A DNA stretch of 64,000 nt from assembly GCF_011250555.1 (NCBI RefSeq), contig NZ_JAANMZ010000005.1, forward strand, positions 1 through 64,000. The letters are read 5' to 3'. This stretch comes from Bacillus sp. MM2020_4. Its GTDB lineage: Bacteria > Bacillota > Bacilli > Bacillales > Cytobacillaceae. The notes under the pieces were generated by a model. That model made no database searches. It had not been told where the DNA came from and saw only the letters and a program-made list of their open reading frames with translations. The first letter of the stretch is position 1. Every line of letters begins with the position of its first letter. The translations under genes and the position numbers were made by a program. Shown piece after piece: positions 9,296-17,767 of the stretch.

Positions 9296-9598
9296 TTAAC
9301 GCATTCCTAAATAACTTTTTCCTTCTGCCGACATTTTGTCAGGTGACCAAGCAGGCTCCCAGACTAGATTTACCTCAACATTTCTTGTTTCTTCAATTCC
9401 TTCGACACAATAGCGAACCCCTTTTGTAATGCTGTCATGAAGTGGACATCCAGGTGTTGTCAGGGTCATGGTAATGGAAACATCGTTATCATCCGTAATC
9501 CCAATACCATAAATTAAGCCTAAATCCACCACGTTAATATTTAATTCCGGGTCATAAACACTTTTTAATTCTTCAAGGATTTTTTCTTCTAAATTCAT
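9296..9598 (-). CDS. DUF59/MIP18 iron-sulfur assembly protein (YitW/PaaD-like)
   Basis: 100-residue protein of the DUF59 family, which helps build Fe-S clusters (SufT, YitW, PaaD, eukaryotic MIP18). It has the family pattern DPELNINVVDLGLIY, MTLTTPGCPLHDSI with the conserved Cys, and LVWEPAWSPDKMS. The ATG follows GAGGTG. It is the last gene of a minus-strand run with the NnrS/HCO-like protein and the DUF2249 genes, 13 bases downstream of its neighbour. That context suggests cluster or metal assembly for an NO-related enzyme (inference). Confidence 0.85.
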   Translation of the reverse strand: MNLEEKILEELKSVYDPELNINVVDLGLIYGIGITDDNDVSITMTLTTPGCPLHDSITKGVRYCVEGIEETRNVEVNLVWEPAWSPDKMSAEGKSYLGMR

Positions 9599-9611
9599 GA
9601 TTAACACCTCA

Positions 9612-10856
9612 TTATTTTTTTAGAACGCTTAAGATACTAATGGCAATTATGATAAACATGACAGATAGTATGAACTGTCCGATATTAAAGAGCAGTGCAA
9701 TCTTCAAGGCCAAGGCAGAAAACACAATGAGAACCGCCGCAATAAAGATCGAGAGGACGGGGGTTATTATTTTTTCATTCATCATCTCTTTCAATGTTGG
9801 AACCTTTGCTTTTCCAATATCATTACTGTATTTATACGTCCACCATAAAAATGGAACGATTTTATACAAATACCCGACAATACTTAGGACAATCCAAAGT
9901 AAAAGATAAAGGTAGACGAGTGGGCCAACAAATGAACTAAAATGTTGAAACCACACTAAAATAAATGCCGCCAAATGGATGACAGTACCTAACACAATGG
10001 CAATCAAAGAAAACGTGAACGGTTTATCCAGCTTTTTCTTTAATCTTTTTTTGATGATGATCCTTATATGCCAACTAAAAATGGAGAATCCTGCAAAAAG
10101 TAAAAAGAAACCAAGCTTCAACAAGATACTGCTATCCGTAAAGAATGAAATTAATGAAGTAACAAGACCGGCAACATAAAACCCATATACATATCTTGCG
10201 TGTACCATTGGGAATCCATGGGACAAAGAAAACATCGGTACCATCTTATAGGAAAATCCAAAAATTAACAGAGTAAACCAGCCAGTAATCCCCATCAATA
10301 AATGACTTTTAAAGATAGATTGATAATACTCTGCACCTATCCCTGTTTTTAAGCAATAGACCAATGTAATCCCTAATGAAATCGTCATGAACAAACAAAT
10401 CAATGCCGTTCCTACAAAGGCGGTCAATATAGTTGGTTTGGATTGCGCCTTTAGTGTCATAAACATTTGAACTAAAAACATTAATATACCAATAAGGGTA
10501 AGGATACCAGGAATGAATGCATTTTGTGGTGACCAATAGAGCATTCCTGAGAATGTCGCAATGCCAATGGCTGTTACAAAAAATTGGACAAACCCGAATT
10601 TCTCATTCCATATTTTCGTTAGGAACGCTACCGGAACAAGCTGATACATCGCACCCATTGCTACCATTAACGCCCAGCCCAGCACTAATAAATGGGCTGA
10701 AGACCAGATTTGAGGAATTCTAAAACTTCCATCTGCCATCAATTGTCCATTTACCAGTAATAGAATTTGTGAAAGAACCAGTGCTATTACACTAAAAAAG
10801 ATAAATGAAAAAGGCAGTTTAATATTTGTTTCACTCCCCATACTTTGAGGAACCAT
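9612..10856 (-). CDS. Polytopic membrane protein, heme-copper oxidase subunit I/NnrS-like
   Basis: 414-residue protein with about twelve hydrophobic helices. Two helices carry His in oxidase-like contexts: AHLLVLGWALMVAMGAMYQLVP near residue 55 and SHLLMGITGWFTLLIFGFSYKMVP near residue 185; WFQHFSS supplies a further His. This resembles the cbb3/NorB subunit I and NnrS group of heme-binding membrane proteins, but it is too short for a full oxidase and lacks an obvious CuB HH motif. It is next to norZ and Crp/Fnr regulators, so a role in NO handling is likely but unproven. ATG behind AAGGTG. Confidence 0.7.
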   Translation of the reverse strand: MVPQSMGSETNIKLPFSFIFFSVIALVLSQILLLVNGQLMADGSFRIPQIWSSAHLLVLGWALMVAMGAMYQLVPVAFLTKIWNEKFGFVQFFVTAIGIATFSGMLYWSPQNAFIPGILTLIGILMFLVQMFMTLKAQSKPTILTAFVGTALICLFMTISLGITLVYCLKTGIGAEYYQSIFKSHLLMGITGWFTLLIFGFSYKMVPMFSLSHGFPMVHARYVYGFYVAGLVTSLISFFTDSSILLKLGFFLLFAGFSIFSWHIRIIIKKRLKKKLDKPFTFSLIAIVLGTVIHLAAFILVWFQHFSSFVGPLVYLYLLLWIVLSIVGYLYKIVPFLWWTYKYSNDIGKAKVPTLKEMMNEKIITPVLSIFIAAVLIVFSALALKIALLFNIGQFILSVMFIIIAISILSVLKK

Positions 10857-10870
10857 AATAGTACACCTTC

Positions 10871-11077
10871 TTAGCGAAAGATCTCAATTTTAAAGCTTCC
10901 ATCGTTTTGTGGTTCTGTACGCTGTTTGTAACCTAATTCCTCTAGCTGTTCATATAGGAACATCGGTCTTCTATCATTGATGATCGTCAATACCTCATTT
11001 TCCCCAAGGGTCTCTAGGGCGGCTAAAGTTCTCATCATCGGCTGTGGCGGCTCTAATCCGCGATTATCTAATATCAC
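10871..11077 (-). CDS. DUF2249 small protein (TusA-like fold)
   Basis: 68 residues, GTG start with AAAGGA upstream. The sequence MILDNRGLEPPQPMMRTLAAL...GENEVLTIINDRRPMFLYEQLEELGY is typical of DUF2249, a TusA/SirA-like family that commonly neighbours NO and nitrite genes. The usual TusA cysteine is absent: the equivalent N-terminal motif is GLEPPQP. It is six bases downstream of another DUF2249 gene, suggesting duplication within one operon. Biochemical role unknown. Confidence 0.8.
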   Translation of the reverse strand: MILDNRGLEPPQPMMRTLAALETLGENEVLTIINDRRPMFLYEQLEELGYKQRTEPQNDGSFKIEIFR

Positions 11078-11083
11078 CTTAGG

Positions 11084-11317
11084 TCATCCTTTCTTTGTAA
11101 ATGTTACTTTCCAATGCTTCTTTTCAAGTTCTTCTTCCTCGTGGGTAAAGCCCTTTGCCTTTAAAACGGCGAATAGGGGAACAGGCTTAAACGGAGCATG
11201 AAGAATAAAAATATCATTCTCCTTACATTCCTTTACAGCTTCCATAATCCTTTGAAACGGTTCAATTTTATTTTTTAAATCCTCACGTACATCTATTTCA
11301 ATGATTCTTTGTTCCAT
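11084..11317 (-). CDS. DUF2249 small protein
   Basis: 77 residues, start MEQRIIEIDVREDLKNKIEPFQRIMEAV, then FILHAPFKPVPLFAVLKAKGF and a C-terminal HWKVTFTKK strand. It aligns by eye with the plus-strand DUF2249 protein at 15766-15999 (ETWKVAISKK ending), so the island has at least three members. First structural gene downstream of the Crp/Fnr regulator at 11359, with a 41-base gap. Function unknown. Confidence 0.78.
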   Translation of the reverse strand: MEQRIIEIDVREDLKNKIEPFQRIMEAVKECKENDIFILHAPFKPVPLFAVLKAKGFTHEEEELEKKHWKVTFTKKG

Positions 11318-11358
11318 TTGCTTAACAGCTCCTTCTATTTTTAGTCGAAAAAAATTTA

Positions 11359-12051
11359 TTAATAGAATAACTCTTGTTGCAATGCCTCACGGTTGATTAA
11401 ATAAAAACCCTCATCATCTTGAATCACAAATTCCTTCTTTTTAACATGATTCATCGTTCTGCTCACAGTTTCCCTTGAAGTGCCAATCATATTAGCTAAT
11501 TCCCGGTTGGTGAACTGGGTTGTCAACTTGTAACATTCTCCCACCTTTTCACCATTTGATTTACATAGCCTAATAAGAAGTAAAATAATTTGTTCATATG
11601 TGTTATGAAGAACTTGTGCTTCCAATCTTCCTTGAAGGTCAACAATTTTTTCTCCCAATACTTTAAAAAGCTTGATGCAGAGTTCCGGATAGGAAATAAG
11701 GATATTTTCAAATTTGTCAATCGGAATGACAATGAGAATAGCATCTTCCGTCACCTCGGCATGCGCTGGAAAATTCCCTTGTCTAAAAAAACCAGCATGT
11801 GGGAACATTTCTCCTGGTTCAAGGATGGAAATTAATTGCTCTTTGCCCGATTGATCGGTTTTGTAAATTTTGATTTTCCCACTATGAATAAAGAATACGC
11901 GGTCAAGCCTGTCTTCCTGCATAAAAACATACATCTTATGTTTATAGAAGCGGGTTTGTGCAATTTTTACGATTGGATCAAGCTCTTCAGCAGATAATTC
12001 CTTGAAGATTGGGACATCGGACAATCGTTTTACTATGTCCTCCTGCTTCAT
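11359..12051 (-). CDS. Crp/Fnr-family transcription regulator 1
   Basis: 230 residues: cyclic-nucleotide-binding-like beta-roll (about 15-130), dimerisation helix (NTYEQIILLLIRLCKSN) and winged-helix reader FTNRELANMIGTSRETVSRTMNHVKKK. The start at 12051 is preferred over in-frame ATGs at 12057 and 12066, because AAGGTGATG lies upstream with good spacing and the length then equals that of its paralogue. It lacks the N-terminal cysteines of E. coli FNR and the C-terminal cysteine cluster of B. subtilis Fnr, so it probably senses something other than O2 through Fe-S (NO or heme is possible). An operator-like palindrome lies 65-80 bases upstream. Confidence 0.85.
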   Translation of the reverse strand: MKQEDIVKRLSDVPIFKELSAEELDPIVKIAQTRFYKHKMYVFMQEDRLDRVFFIHSGKIKIYKTDQSGKEQLISILEPGEMFPHAGFFRQGNFPAHAEVTEDAILIVIPIDKFENILISYPELCIKLFKVLGEKIVDLQGRLEAQVLHNTYEQIILLLIRLCKSNGEKVGECYKLTTQFTNRELANMIGTSRETVSRTMNHVKKKEFVIQDDEGFYLINREALQQELFY

Positions 12052-12115
12052 TAACATCACCTTCATATTATTAATTCAATTTAGTAATATTGTAGCAATG
12101 ATTTCTCAAAGATTA

Positions 12116-12131
12116 TGTGACCACAATCATA
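12116..12131. promoter_or_regulatory. Crp/Fnr-like operator upstream of regulator 1
   Basis: TGTGA-N6-TCATA, nine of ten matches to TGTGA-N6-TCACA. It sits 65-80 bases before the start of regulator 1, consistent with autoregulation or cross-regulation (inference). Confidence 0.5.
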
Positions 12132-12193
12132 GTAGGTTAAAATTTTTTCTTTGCAACAAACTTTATGGAGTGTAACGCTTGTAGTTTTGAAGA

Positions 12194-12886
12194 TTAATAA
12201 CAAATTTCCTGCTTTAAAGCGATTCGATTGACTAAATATAAACTTTTAGTACTTGAGATGATATAGTTTTTCTTTTTTAAATGATTAATCGTTCTGCTGA
12301 CAGTCTCTCTGGAAGTACCAATCATATTTGCCAGTTCTTTATTTGTAAAATGGGTTGTCAGCAGGTATTGTTCTCCTATTTTTATTCCATTTGATTTACA
12401 AAGCCTAATGAGTAATAAAATAATTTGTTCATATGTGTTATGGAGAACTTGTTCTTCTAATCTTTTTTGTAAATCATTTACGTTTTCTCCCATCAATTTA
12501 AAGAGTCTAGCACAAAGGTCAGGGATTGTAAGAAGGATTTCCTCAAATTGAGCTCGTGGAAACGTAATGATCCTTGCATCCTCCATTACTTCTGCGTGTG
12601 TCTCATGCTTTCCATCCTTGAAAAATACTGTTTGTGGAAACATATCCCCTGATTCTAGAATGTATAAAATCTGTTCCTTCCCGGATAAATCAGTCTTACA
12701 TATTTTGACTTTTCCGCTATCAAGGAAGAATAATTTATCTTGAGAATCATTCTGCATATAAACGTACATTTTTTGTTTATAAAAGCGAGCCTGGATAATT
12801 TCTAAGAATGGTTCCAAATCATGATCCGACAAATCCTTAAATAACTTGAAATGTGACAACTTCATTTCAATTTCTACTTTTTTCAT
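12194..12886 (-). CDS. Crp/Fnr-family transcription regulator 2
   Basis: 230-residue paralogue of the regulator downstream, with a very similar recognition helix (FTNKELANMIGTSRETVSRTINHLKKK), so both may bind the same or similar sites. No Fe-S-type cysteine cluster is visible; single Cys residues occur at ICKTD, DLCARLF, RLCKSN and the C-terminus. ATG behind GAAGGTG. Transcribed divergently from norZ, sharing a 211-base region with two palindromic operators. Role as NO/low-oxygen activator of norZ is inferred from position. Confidence 0.85.
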   Translation of the reverse strand: MKKVEIEMKLSHFKLFKDLSDHDLEPFLEIIQARFYKQKMYVYMQNDSQDKLFFLDSGKVKICKTDLSGKEQILYILESGDMFPQTVFFKDGKHETHAEVMEDARIITFPRAQFEEILLTIPDLCARLFKLMGENVNDLQKRLEEQVLHNTYEQIILLLIRLCKSNGIKIGEQYLLTTHFTNKELANMIGTSRETVSRTINHLKKKNYIISSTKSLYLVNRIALKQEICY

Positions 12887-12950
12887 TTCATCACCTTCGT
12901 TTAAAAAATCCTACTTATAGAAATTTTAACAATGCCATCATTAGAAAAAA

Positions 12951-12964
12951 TTGACCTATGTCAA
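12951..12964. promoter_or_regulatory. FNR/DNR-type palindrome in norZ divergent region
   Basis: TTGAC-N4-GTCAA with perfect five-base arms, the geometry of FNR/DNR/NnrR boxes. Read on the minus strand it also contains TTGACA and could overlap the -35 of regulator 2. Confidence 0.5.
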
Positions 12965-12995
12965 GAAATGAATCTCTTAAATAAATCTTTTATTT

Positions 12996-13011
12996 TGTGA
13001 TAAAAGTCACA
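12996..13011. promoter_or_regulatory. Crp/Fnr-type operator upstream of norZ
   Basis: Perfect TGTGA-N6-TCACA palindrome, identical to the B. subtilis Fnr consensus, about 87 bases before the norZ start. No strong -10 is obvious; TAAGAT at 13056-13061 is a weak candidate. Confidence 0.65.
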
Positions 13012-13097
13012 CCGATTTGATGAAATGCTTCACTGTGTGATGAAGTGAACAAAGATAAGATAACTAATGTAACAAAATAAGAAAGGATGAATGTAGC

Positions 13098-15461
13098 ATG
13101 GAAATACAACATGGGACGTCGACCAATAAAGTGTTGAAGACCAATAAAAATGGACTCTTAAAATCCGTTCTAATTGCAACCATTTTAATTACCTTCACGG
13201 TTTTACTAGTTGGCGGCTATTGGATATTTAAAGAACAAGCACCAAGACCCGTGGAGGTTACGAATGAAAAAGGTGATGTTCTGTTTACGAAAGCTTCCAT
13301 TATGGGGGGGCAGGCTGTTTTTCAAAAGTACGGTTTAATGGATTACGGCACCGTTTTAGGACATGGATCCTATATGGGACCTGATTATACAGCTGAATCT
13401 CTTAAGCTTTATACAGAAGGTATGCAGGATTTTAAAGCGAAAGACAAGTATGGAAAAGATTTTTCAACTTTAAATGAAGATGAAAAAATTGTTATTAAAA
13501 ATAATGTTATTAAAGAAATGAAAAAAAATCGCTATGACAGTGATAAAGATACAATGGTACTAACGGATGCTCAAGCATTTGGCCTTCAAAGGGTAAGAGC
13601 GCATTATAAGGAAATTTTTACGAAGGGTGACGATTGGGGATTAAAGGCAAATCTTATTAAGGAAAGCGATTTGCCGAAAACAGGCCGTGCGTATGTTGCA
13701 AAAGGTGATCAAATTACACAAATATCTGATTTCTTTTTCTGGACAGCTTGGCTTTCTAGTACAGTCCGTAAAGGAGATAACATCACCTATACAAATAACT
13801 GGCCTTACTATGAGGATGCAGGCAACCATTTATCCTTCTCTGCAGTATGGTGGAGTGGTGCAAGTATCACCATTTTTGTTTTAGTGTTGGGAATTATTTT
13901 ATTTGTTTTCTATCGCTATCAATTTAGCATGCAAGAGGCATATAAAGAAGGAAATTTCCCGCGAATTGATCTACGAAAAATGCCAGTGACCAATTCTCAG
14001 GTTAAGAGCGGAAAATATTTTGTGATCGTTTCGGCCTTATTTCTTGTCCAGTGTATGTTTGGGGCATTACTAGCACATTATTACATAGAACCAGATAGTT
14101 TCTTTGGAATAAAGTGGATTCATGATATTCTTCCGTTCAATATTACAAAAGGGTATCATTTGCAGCTTGCTATTTTCTGGATTGCGACAGCGTGGCTTGG
14201 GATGGGTATATACATTGCTCCACTTGTCGGTGGCTATGAGCCCAAAAAACAAGGCTTACTCGTCGATATTTTATTCTGGGCATTGGTGGTCCTTGTGGTC
14301 GGAAGTATGGTTGGTGAGTGGCTTGGAGCTAACGGCTACTTAGGAAACAATTGGTTCCTATTCGGACACTCTGGATGGGAATATATCGAACTTGGACGCA
14401 TTTGGCAGCTGATCCTGATTGCCGGTATGTTCATATGGCTGTTTATTGTTTACCGAGGAATTAGGGCAGGTCTAAAGAAAGAAACTGATAAGGGTGGACT
14501 GATTCACCTATTATTCTATTCAGCGATAGCCGTACCTGCATTCTATGTCTTTGCCTTGTTTATTAATCCTGGAACAAGCTTTACCTTTGCAGATTACTGG
14601 CGCTGGTGGATCATCCACTTATGGGTTGAAGGTATTTTTGAAGTATTTGCGGTTGTCGTTATTGGCTTCCTTTTAGTTCAATTAGGTTTAGTAACAAAAA
14701 AATCTACAGTACGACAACTTTATTTCCAATTAATCCTGCTACTTGGCAGCGGAGTTATTGGCATCGGCCACCACTATTACTATAATGGATCTGCGGAAGC
14801 GTGGATTGGCCTTGGGGCGGTATTCTCTGCGATGGAAGTCATTCCATTAACGTTGCTAATTCTTGAAGCGTATGAGCAATATAAAATGATGCGTGCCGGC
14901 GGTGTCGATTTCCCTTACAAAGGAACGTTCTGGTTCTTAATTTCTGTTGCCATCTGGAACCTGGTTGGGGCGGGAGTTTTAGGATTTTTAATTAATTTGC
15001 CAGCAGTAAGCTATTTTGAACATGGACAATTCTTAACACCAGCACATGGGCATGGATCCATGATGGGTGTGTATGGAATGTTTGCATGTGCAGTACTTCT
15101 ATATTCATTACGGAATATCGTAAAACCTGAAAGCTGGAATGATAAATGGCTCAAATTCAGCTGCATCATGTTAAACGTCGGCCTAGCAGGGATGGTCTTC
15201 CTATCCTTACTACCAGTCGGGATTATCCAAATAAAAGAAGCATTTAATCACGGCTATGCCGCATCACGTTCAGCATCCTTCCTCCAAAAGGATCTTGTGC
15301 AAACATTGTTAACTTGGCGTGCGGTGCCTGACACCATTTTCCTTATTGGTGTAGTAGTATTAGTGGTTTTCTGTATAAAAGCGCTCTTCAATTTACGGAA
15401 ACCAACGCATCAGGAGGGAGAAAAACTTCCTGTTCGCGATTTATCAATTGATGAGGAATAA
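13098..15461 (+). CDS. norZ: Quinol-dependent nitric oxide reductase (qNor)
   Basis: 787-residue membrane enzyme reducing 2 NO to N2O with quinol electrons. The length and the soluble N-terminal extension between the first helix and the oxidase core are characteristic of qNor rather than the two-subunit cNor. Metal ligands are visible: H507 and E511 in HLWVEG, the pair H558-H559 in GHHYYYNG, and H650/H652 in AHGHGSMMG. The ATG follows AGGATGAATG. Convergent terminator downstream. Divergent from a Crp/Fnr regulator, with two palindromic operators in front. It serves NO detoxification or partial denitrification; no nitrite or N2O reductase is visible in the window. Confidence 0.95.
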   Translation: MEIQHGTSTNKVLKTNKNGLLKSVLIATILITFTVLLVGGYWIFKEQAPRPVEVTNEKGDVLFTKASIMGGQAVFQKYGLMDYGTVLGHGSYMGPDYTAESLKLYTEGMQDFKAKDKYGKDFSTLNEDEKIVIKNNVIKEMKKNRYDSDKDTMVLTDAQAFGLQRVRAHYKEIFTKGDDWGLKANLIKESDLPKTGRAYVAKGDQITQISDFFFWTAWLSSTVRKGDNITYTNNWPYYEDAGNHLSFSAVWWSGASITIFVLVLGIILFVFYRYQFSMQEAYKEGNFPRIDLRKMPVTNSQVKSGKYFVIVSALFLVQCMFGALLAHYYIEPDSFFGIKWIHDILPFNITKGYHLQLAIFWIATAWLGMGIYIAPLVGGYEPKKQGLLVDILFWALVVLVVGSMVGEWLGANGYLGNNWFLFGHSGWEYIELGRIWQLILIAGMFIWLFIVYRGIRAGLKKETDKGGLIHLLFYSAIAVPAFYVFALFINPGTSFTFADYWRWWIIHLWVEGIFEVFAVVVIGFLLVQLGLVTKKSTVRQLYFQLILLLGSGVIGIGHHYYYNGSAEAWIGLGAVFSAMEVIPLTLLILEAYEQYKMMRAGGVDFPYKGTFWFLISVAIWNLVGAGVLGFLINLPAVSYFEHGQFLTPAHGHGSMMGVYGMFACAVLLYSLRNIVKPESWNDKWLKFSCIMLNVGLAGMVFLSLLPVGIIQIKEAFNHGYAASRSASFLQKDLVQTLLTWRAVPDTIFLIGVVVLVVFCIKALFNLRKPTHQEGEKLPVRDLSIDEE

Positions 15462-15470
15462 CTTGAAAAA

Positions 15471-15504
15471 AAATCCGCAAAGCTTAGCTTTGCGGATTTT
15501 CTTT
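15471..15504. terminator. Bidirectional terminator between norZ and a minus-strand gene
   Basis: Perfect 13-pair stem AAATCCGCAAAGC/GCTTTGCGGATTT with loop TTA, T-rich on the plus side. The loop TTA is the complement of the TAA stop of the minus-strand gene. Confidence 0.85.
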
Positions 15505-15636
15505 TTCTTCTTTATGATTTTCATAACATTCAAAGCAATGAATCTCTTTCTCTTCCGTAAGAATCCCGTTTAAAAAGCCATCTAAACAATAGATATCTTT
15601 GTTGCAGCATTTACAAATTCCGACTAATTCTCTCAA
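15484..15636 (-). CDS. Small Cys-rich (zinc-ribbon-like) protein
   Basis: 50 residues from a TTG start preceded by AGGGGG. Four cysteines in CKCC near residue 10 and CFEC near residue 35 suggest a zinc knuckle; the tail is charged (KEEKENPQS). An upstream in-frame ATG would add a hydrophobic, poorly supported extension and is not chosen. Its last codons form one arm of the bidirectional terminator. I do not recognise the family. Position between norZ and a DUF2249 gene may be incidental. Confidence 0.55.
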   Translation of the reverse strand: MRELVGICKCCNKDIYCLDGFLNGILTEEKEIHCFECYENHKEEKENPQS

Positions 15637-15686
15637 AAGCCATTCCCCCTGCCACAGTACTAGTATTAATAAAATCATGTTCTAGG

Positions 15687-15729
15687 TGTGATACGTTGCA
15701 CTAAAAAGAAGTAATTGGTTCCTTATAAT
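15687..15729 (+). promoter_or_regulatory. Crp/Fnr-like site with -10, upstream of DUF2249 gene
   Basis: TGTGA-N6-GCACT (15687-15702) followed by TATAAT at 15724-15729. The expected transcription start is about 15736, placing the site centre at -41.5, the classical position for a class II Crp/Fnr activator. Confidence 0.55.
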
Positions 15730-15765
15730 AAAGGAGAAGTTAACAAACTAAAAGGAGTGATTATC

Positions 15766-15999
15766 ATGCAAACATACGCAAAAGTGATCAATGTTCCAGA
15801 TTTTCCACCACGAGAAAAACATTCTACCATCTTTAAAGGGTTTGATGAATTACGTTCTGGTGAAACAATGATGATTGTAAATGACCATGATCCAAAGCCG
15901 CTTTTATATCAATTCATGATGGAAAGACCTGAGCAATTTTCTTGGGAGTACCTTGAAGAAGGCCCGGAAACATGGAAAGTCGCTATTAGTAAGAAGTAA
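15766..15999 (+). CDS. DUF2249 small protein
   Basis: 77 residues, ATG behind AAAGGAGTGA. The middle (FDELRSGETMMIVNDHDPKPLLYQFMMERPEQFSWEYLEEGPETWKVAISK) is a canonical DUF2249 sequence with the NDHDPKPL motif. An in-frame upstream ATG at 15715 lacks a ribosome site. A class II-like Crp/Fnr promoter suggests co-regulation with norZ. Monocistronic in appearance. Function unknown; family members cluster with NO and nitrite genes. Confidence 0.85.
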   Translation: MQTYAKVINVPDFPPREKHSTIFKGFDELRSGETMMIVNDHDPKPLLYQFMMERPEQFSWEYLEEGPETWKVAISKK

Positions 16000-16108
16000 T
16001 TTTTGGTTCGTGTGTCTTTGAATTAACGAGGCACTTGACCCTCTCCAATCATTTTACGTGAATTTTATTTTCCAGGTAACATCCTCTTTTTCCTATATAT
16101 ATATTTTA

Positions 16109-16138
16109 CAACAGAAATCCGTTTCTGTTGTTTTTTTT
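16109..16138 (+). terminator. Terminator upstream of ypwA
   Basis: Nine-pair stem CAACAGAAA/TTTCTGTTG, loop TCCG, followed by TTTTTTTTA. It closes the DUF2249 transcript; the 109 bases between that gene and this hairpin hold nothing else I can identify. Confidence 0.8.
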
Positions 16139-16216
16139 ATCCCCATTTAACCTATTCTATAATTACTTTTCAGAAAAATGTGATAAAATTTGTCTGAATG
16201 GAAAAGGGGGATTTAT

Positions 16217-17719
16217 ATGCGAATGGACCAATTAGAAAAAGAATTCTTAGAATATGTGAAAAAAATGTCCGCTTATAATGAAGCACTGGGATTGATTTAT
16301 TGGGATCTGCGAACAGGTGCCCCAAAGCAGGCAGTGGAACAGCGCTCAGAAGTAATTGGAATGCTATCATCTGAGGTCTTTAAAATGTCCACCTCCGAGG
16401 AAATGGCAGCATACATAGCCAATTTATCAAAACAACAGCTATCCGAAACAACAAGCAAAATCCTTGAAGAATGTAAGAAGGAATATGAACGAAATAAGAA
16501 AATTCCGGCCGAAGAATATAAAGAATTTGTCATTCTCCAATCAAAGGCAGAAAGTGTCTGGGAGGAAGCCAAAGAAAAGGCCGATTTTGCTTTGTTTAGT
16601 CCCTACCTAGAGAAGTTAGTAGCGATGACAAAACGATTCATTTGCTATTGGGGTCATGAGGAGAAGAAGTATAACGTATTATTAGATATGTACGAACCCG
16701 ACATGACAATGGAAGTATTGGATCAGGTGTTTAGTGAATTAAGAGGTAAAATTGTCCCACTGGTTAAACGGATCTCGGAGTCAAGCCATAAACCAGAAAC
16801 TGATTTTCTATTAAAAAAATTCCCAAAGGAAAATCAGCGTGAATTTAGCTTGAAGATCCTTGAAAAAATGGGTTATAACTTCAATGCAGGCAGACTGGAT
16901 GAAACCGTTCATCCATTTGCGATTGGATTAAACCCTGGTGACGTCCGCGTAACCACAAAGTATGACGAAAACGACTTCCGTACCGCTGTTTTTGGCACAA
17001 TTCACGAAGGCGGTCATGCCTTATACGAACAAAATATTTCAACTGACCTAATTGGAACTCCGCTCTGCTCCGGCACATCAACGGGAATTCACGAATCGCA
17101 GTCCCTTTTCTATGAGAATATTCTAGGGCGCAGTTTTTCATTTTGGAGGAATAACTACAATCTATTGAAGGAATATGCAAATGGTCAGTTTGATCAAGTT
17201 CAATTGGAGGAATTCTATCGGTCGATTAATGAATCAAAGCCATCATTGATTCGCATTGAAGCGGATGAATTAACCTATCCACTCCATGTGATTATTCGTT
17301 ATGAAATTGAAAAAGGCCTATTTAATGATGAAATAGAAGTGAAGGATCTGCCGAAAATTTGGAATGACAAATACGAAGAGTACTTAGGTATTCGTCCTGA
17401 AAATGATGCGATGGGTGTCCTTCAGGACGTTCACTGGGCAGGAGGCAGCTTTGGCTATTTCCCTTCCTATGCCTTAGGGTATATGTATGCAGCACAATTT
17501 AAGCATAAAATGCTTGAGGATATCCCGAATTTTGATCAATTACTAGAGGAGGGGAATTTACTCCCAATTAAGGAATGGCTGACCAAAAATATCCACCAAT
17601 ATGGAAAAATGAAGAAGCCACTTGAAATCTTACAGGATGTCACCGGAGAGGGTCTTAATGCACAGTATTTAGTAGATTACCTTTATGAGAAATACGGAAA
17701 GGTATATCAGTTAAATTAA
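16217..17719 (+). CDS. ypwA: M32 metallocarboxypeptidase (carboxypeptidase Taq family)
   Basis: 500-residue cytosolic zinc carboxypeptidase releasing C-terminal residues from peptides. The zinc motif HEXXH reads HEGGH in TIHEGGHALYEQ, followed by the third-ligand motif IHESQSLFYEN and the family block VHWAGGSFGYFPSYALGYMYA. The ATG behind AAAAGGGGGA is chosen over an upstream alternative because it gives the usual length (about 500). Same neighbourhood as B. subtilis ypwA. Confidence 0.93.
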   Translation: MRMDQLEKEFLEYVKKMSAYNEALGLIYWDLRTGAPKQAVEQRSEVIGMLSSEVFKMSTSEEMAAYIANLSKQQLSETTSKILEECKKEYERNKKIPAEEYKEFVILQSKAESVWEEAKEKADFALFSPYLEKLVAMTKRFICYWGHEEKKYNVLLDMYEPDMTMEVLDQVFSELRGKIVPLVKRISESSHKPETDFLLKKFPKENQREFSLKILEKMGYNFNAGRLDETVHPFAIGLNPGDVRVTTKYDENDFRTAVFGTIHEGGHALYEQNISTDLIGTPLCSGTSTGIHESQSLFYENILGRSFSFWRNNYNLLKEYANGQFDQVQLEEFYRSINESKPSLIRIEADELTYPLHVIIRYEIEKGLFNDEIEVKDLPKIWNDKYEEYLGIRPENDAMGVLQDVHWAGGSFGYFPSYALGYMYAAQFKHKMLEDIPNFDQLLEEGNLLPIKEWLTKNIHQYGKMKKPLEILQDVTGEGLNAQYLVDYLYEKYGKVYQLN

Positions 17720-17767
17720 AATCCAGGCAATTGGCTCATCCAAAATACAGGGAGAAATCATACAGAA

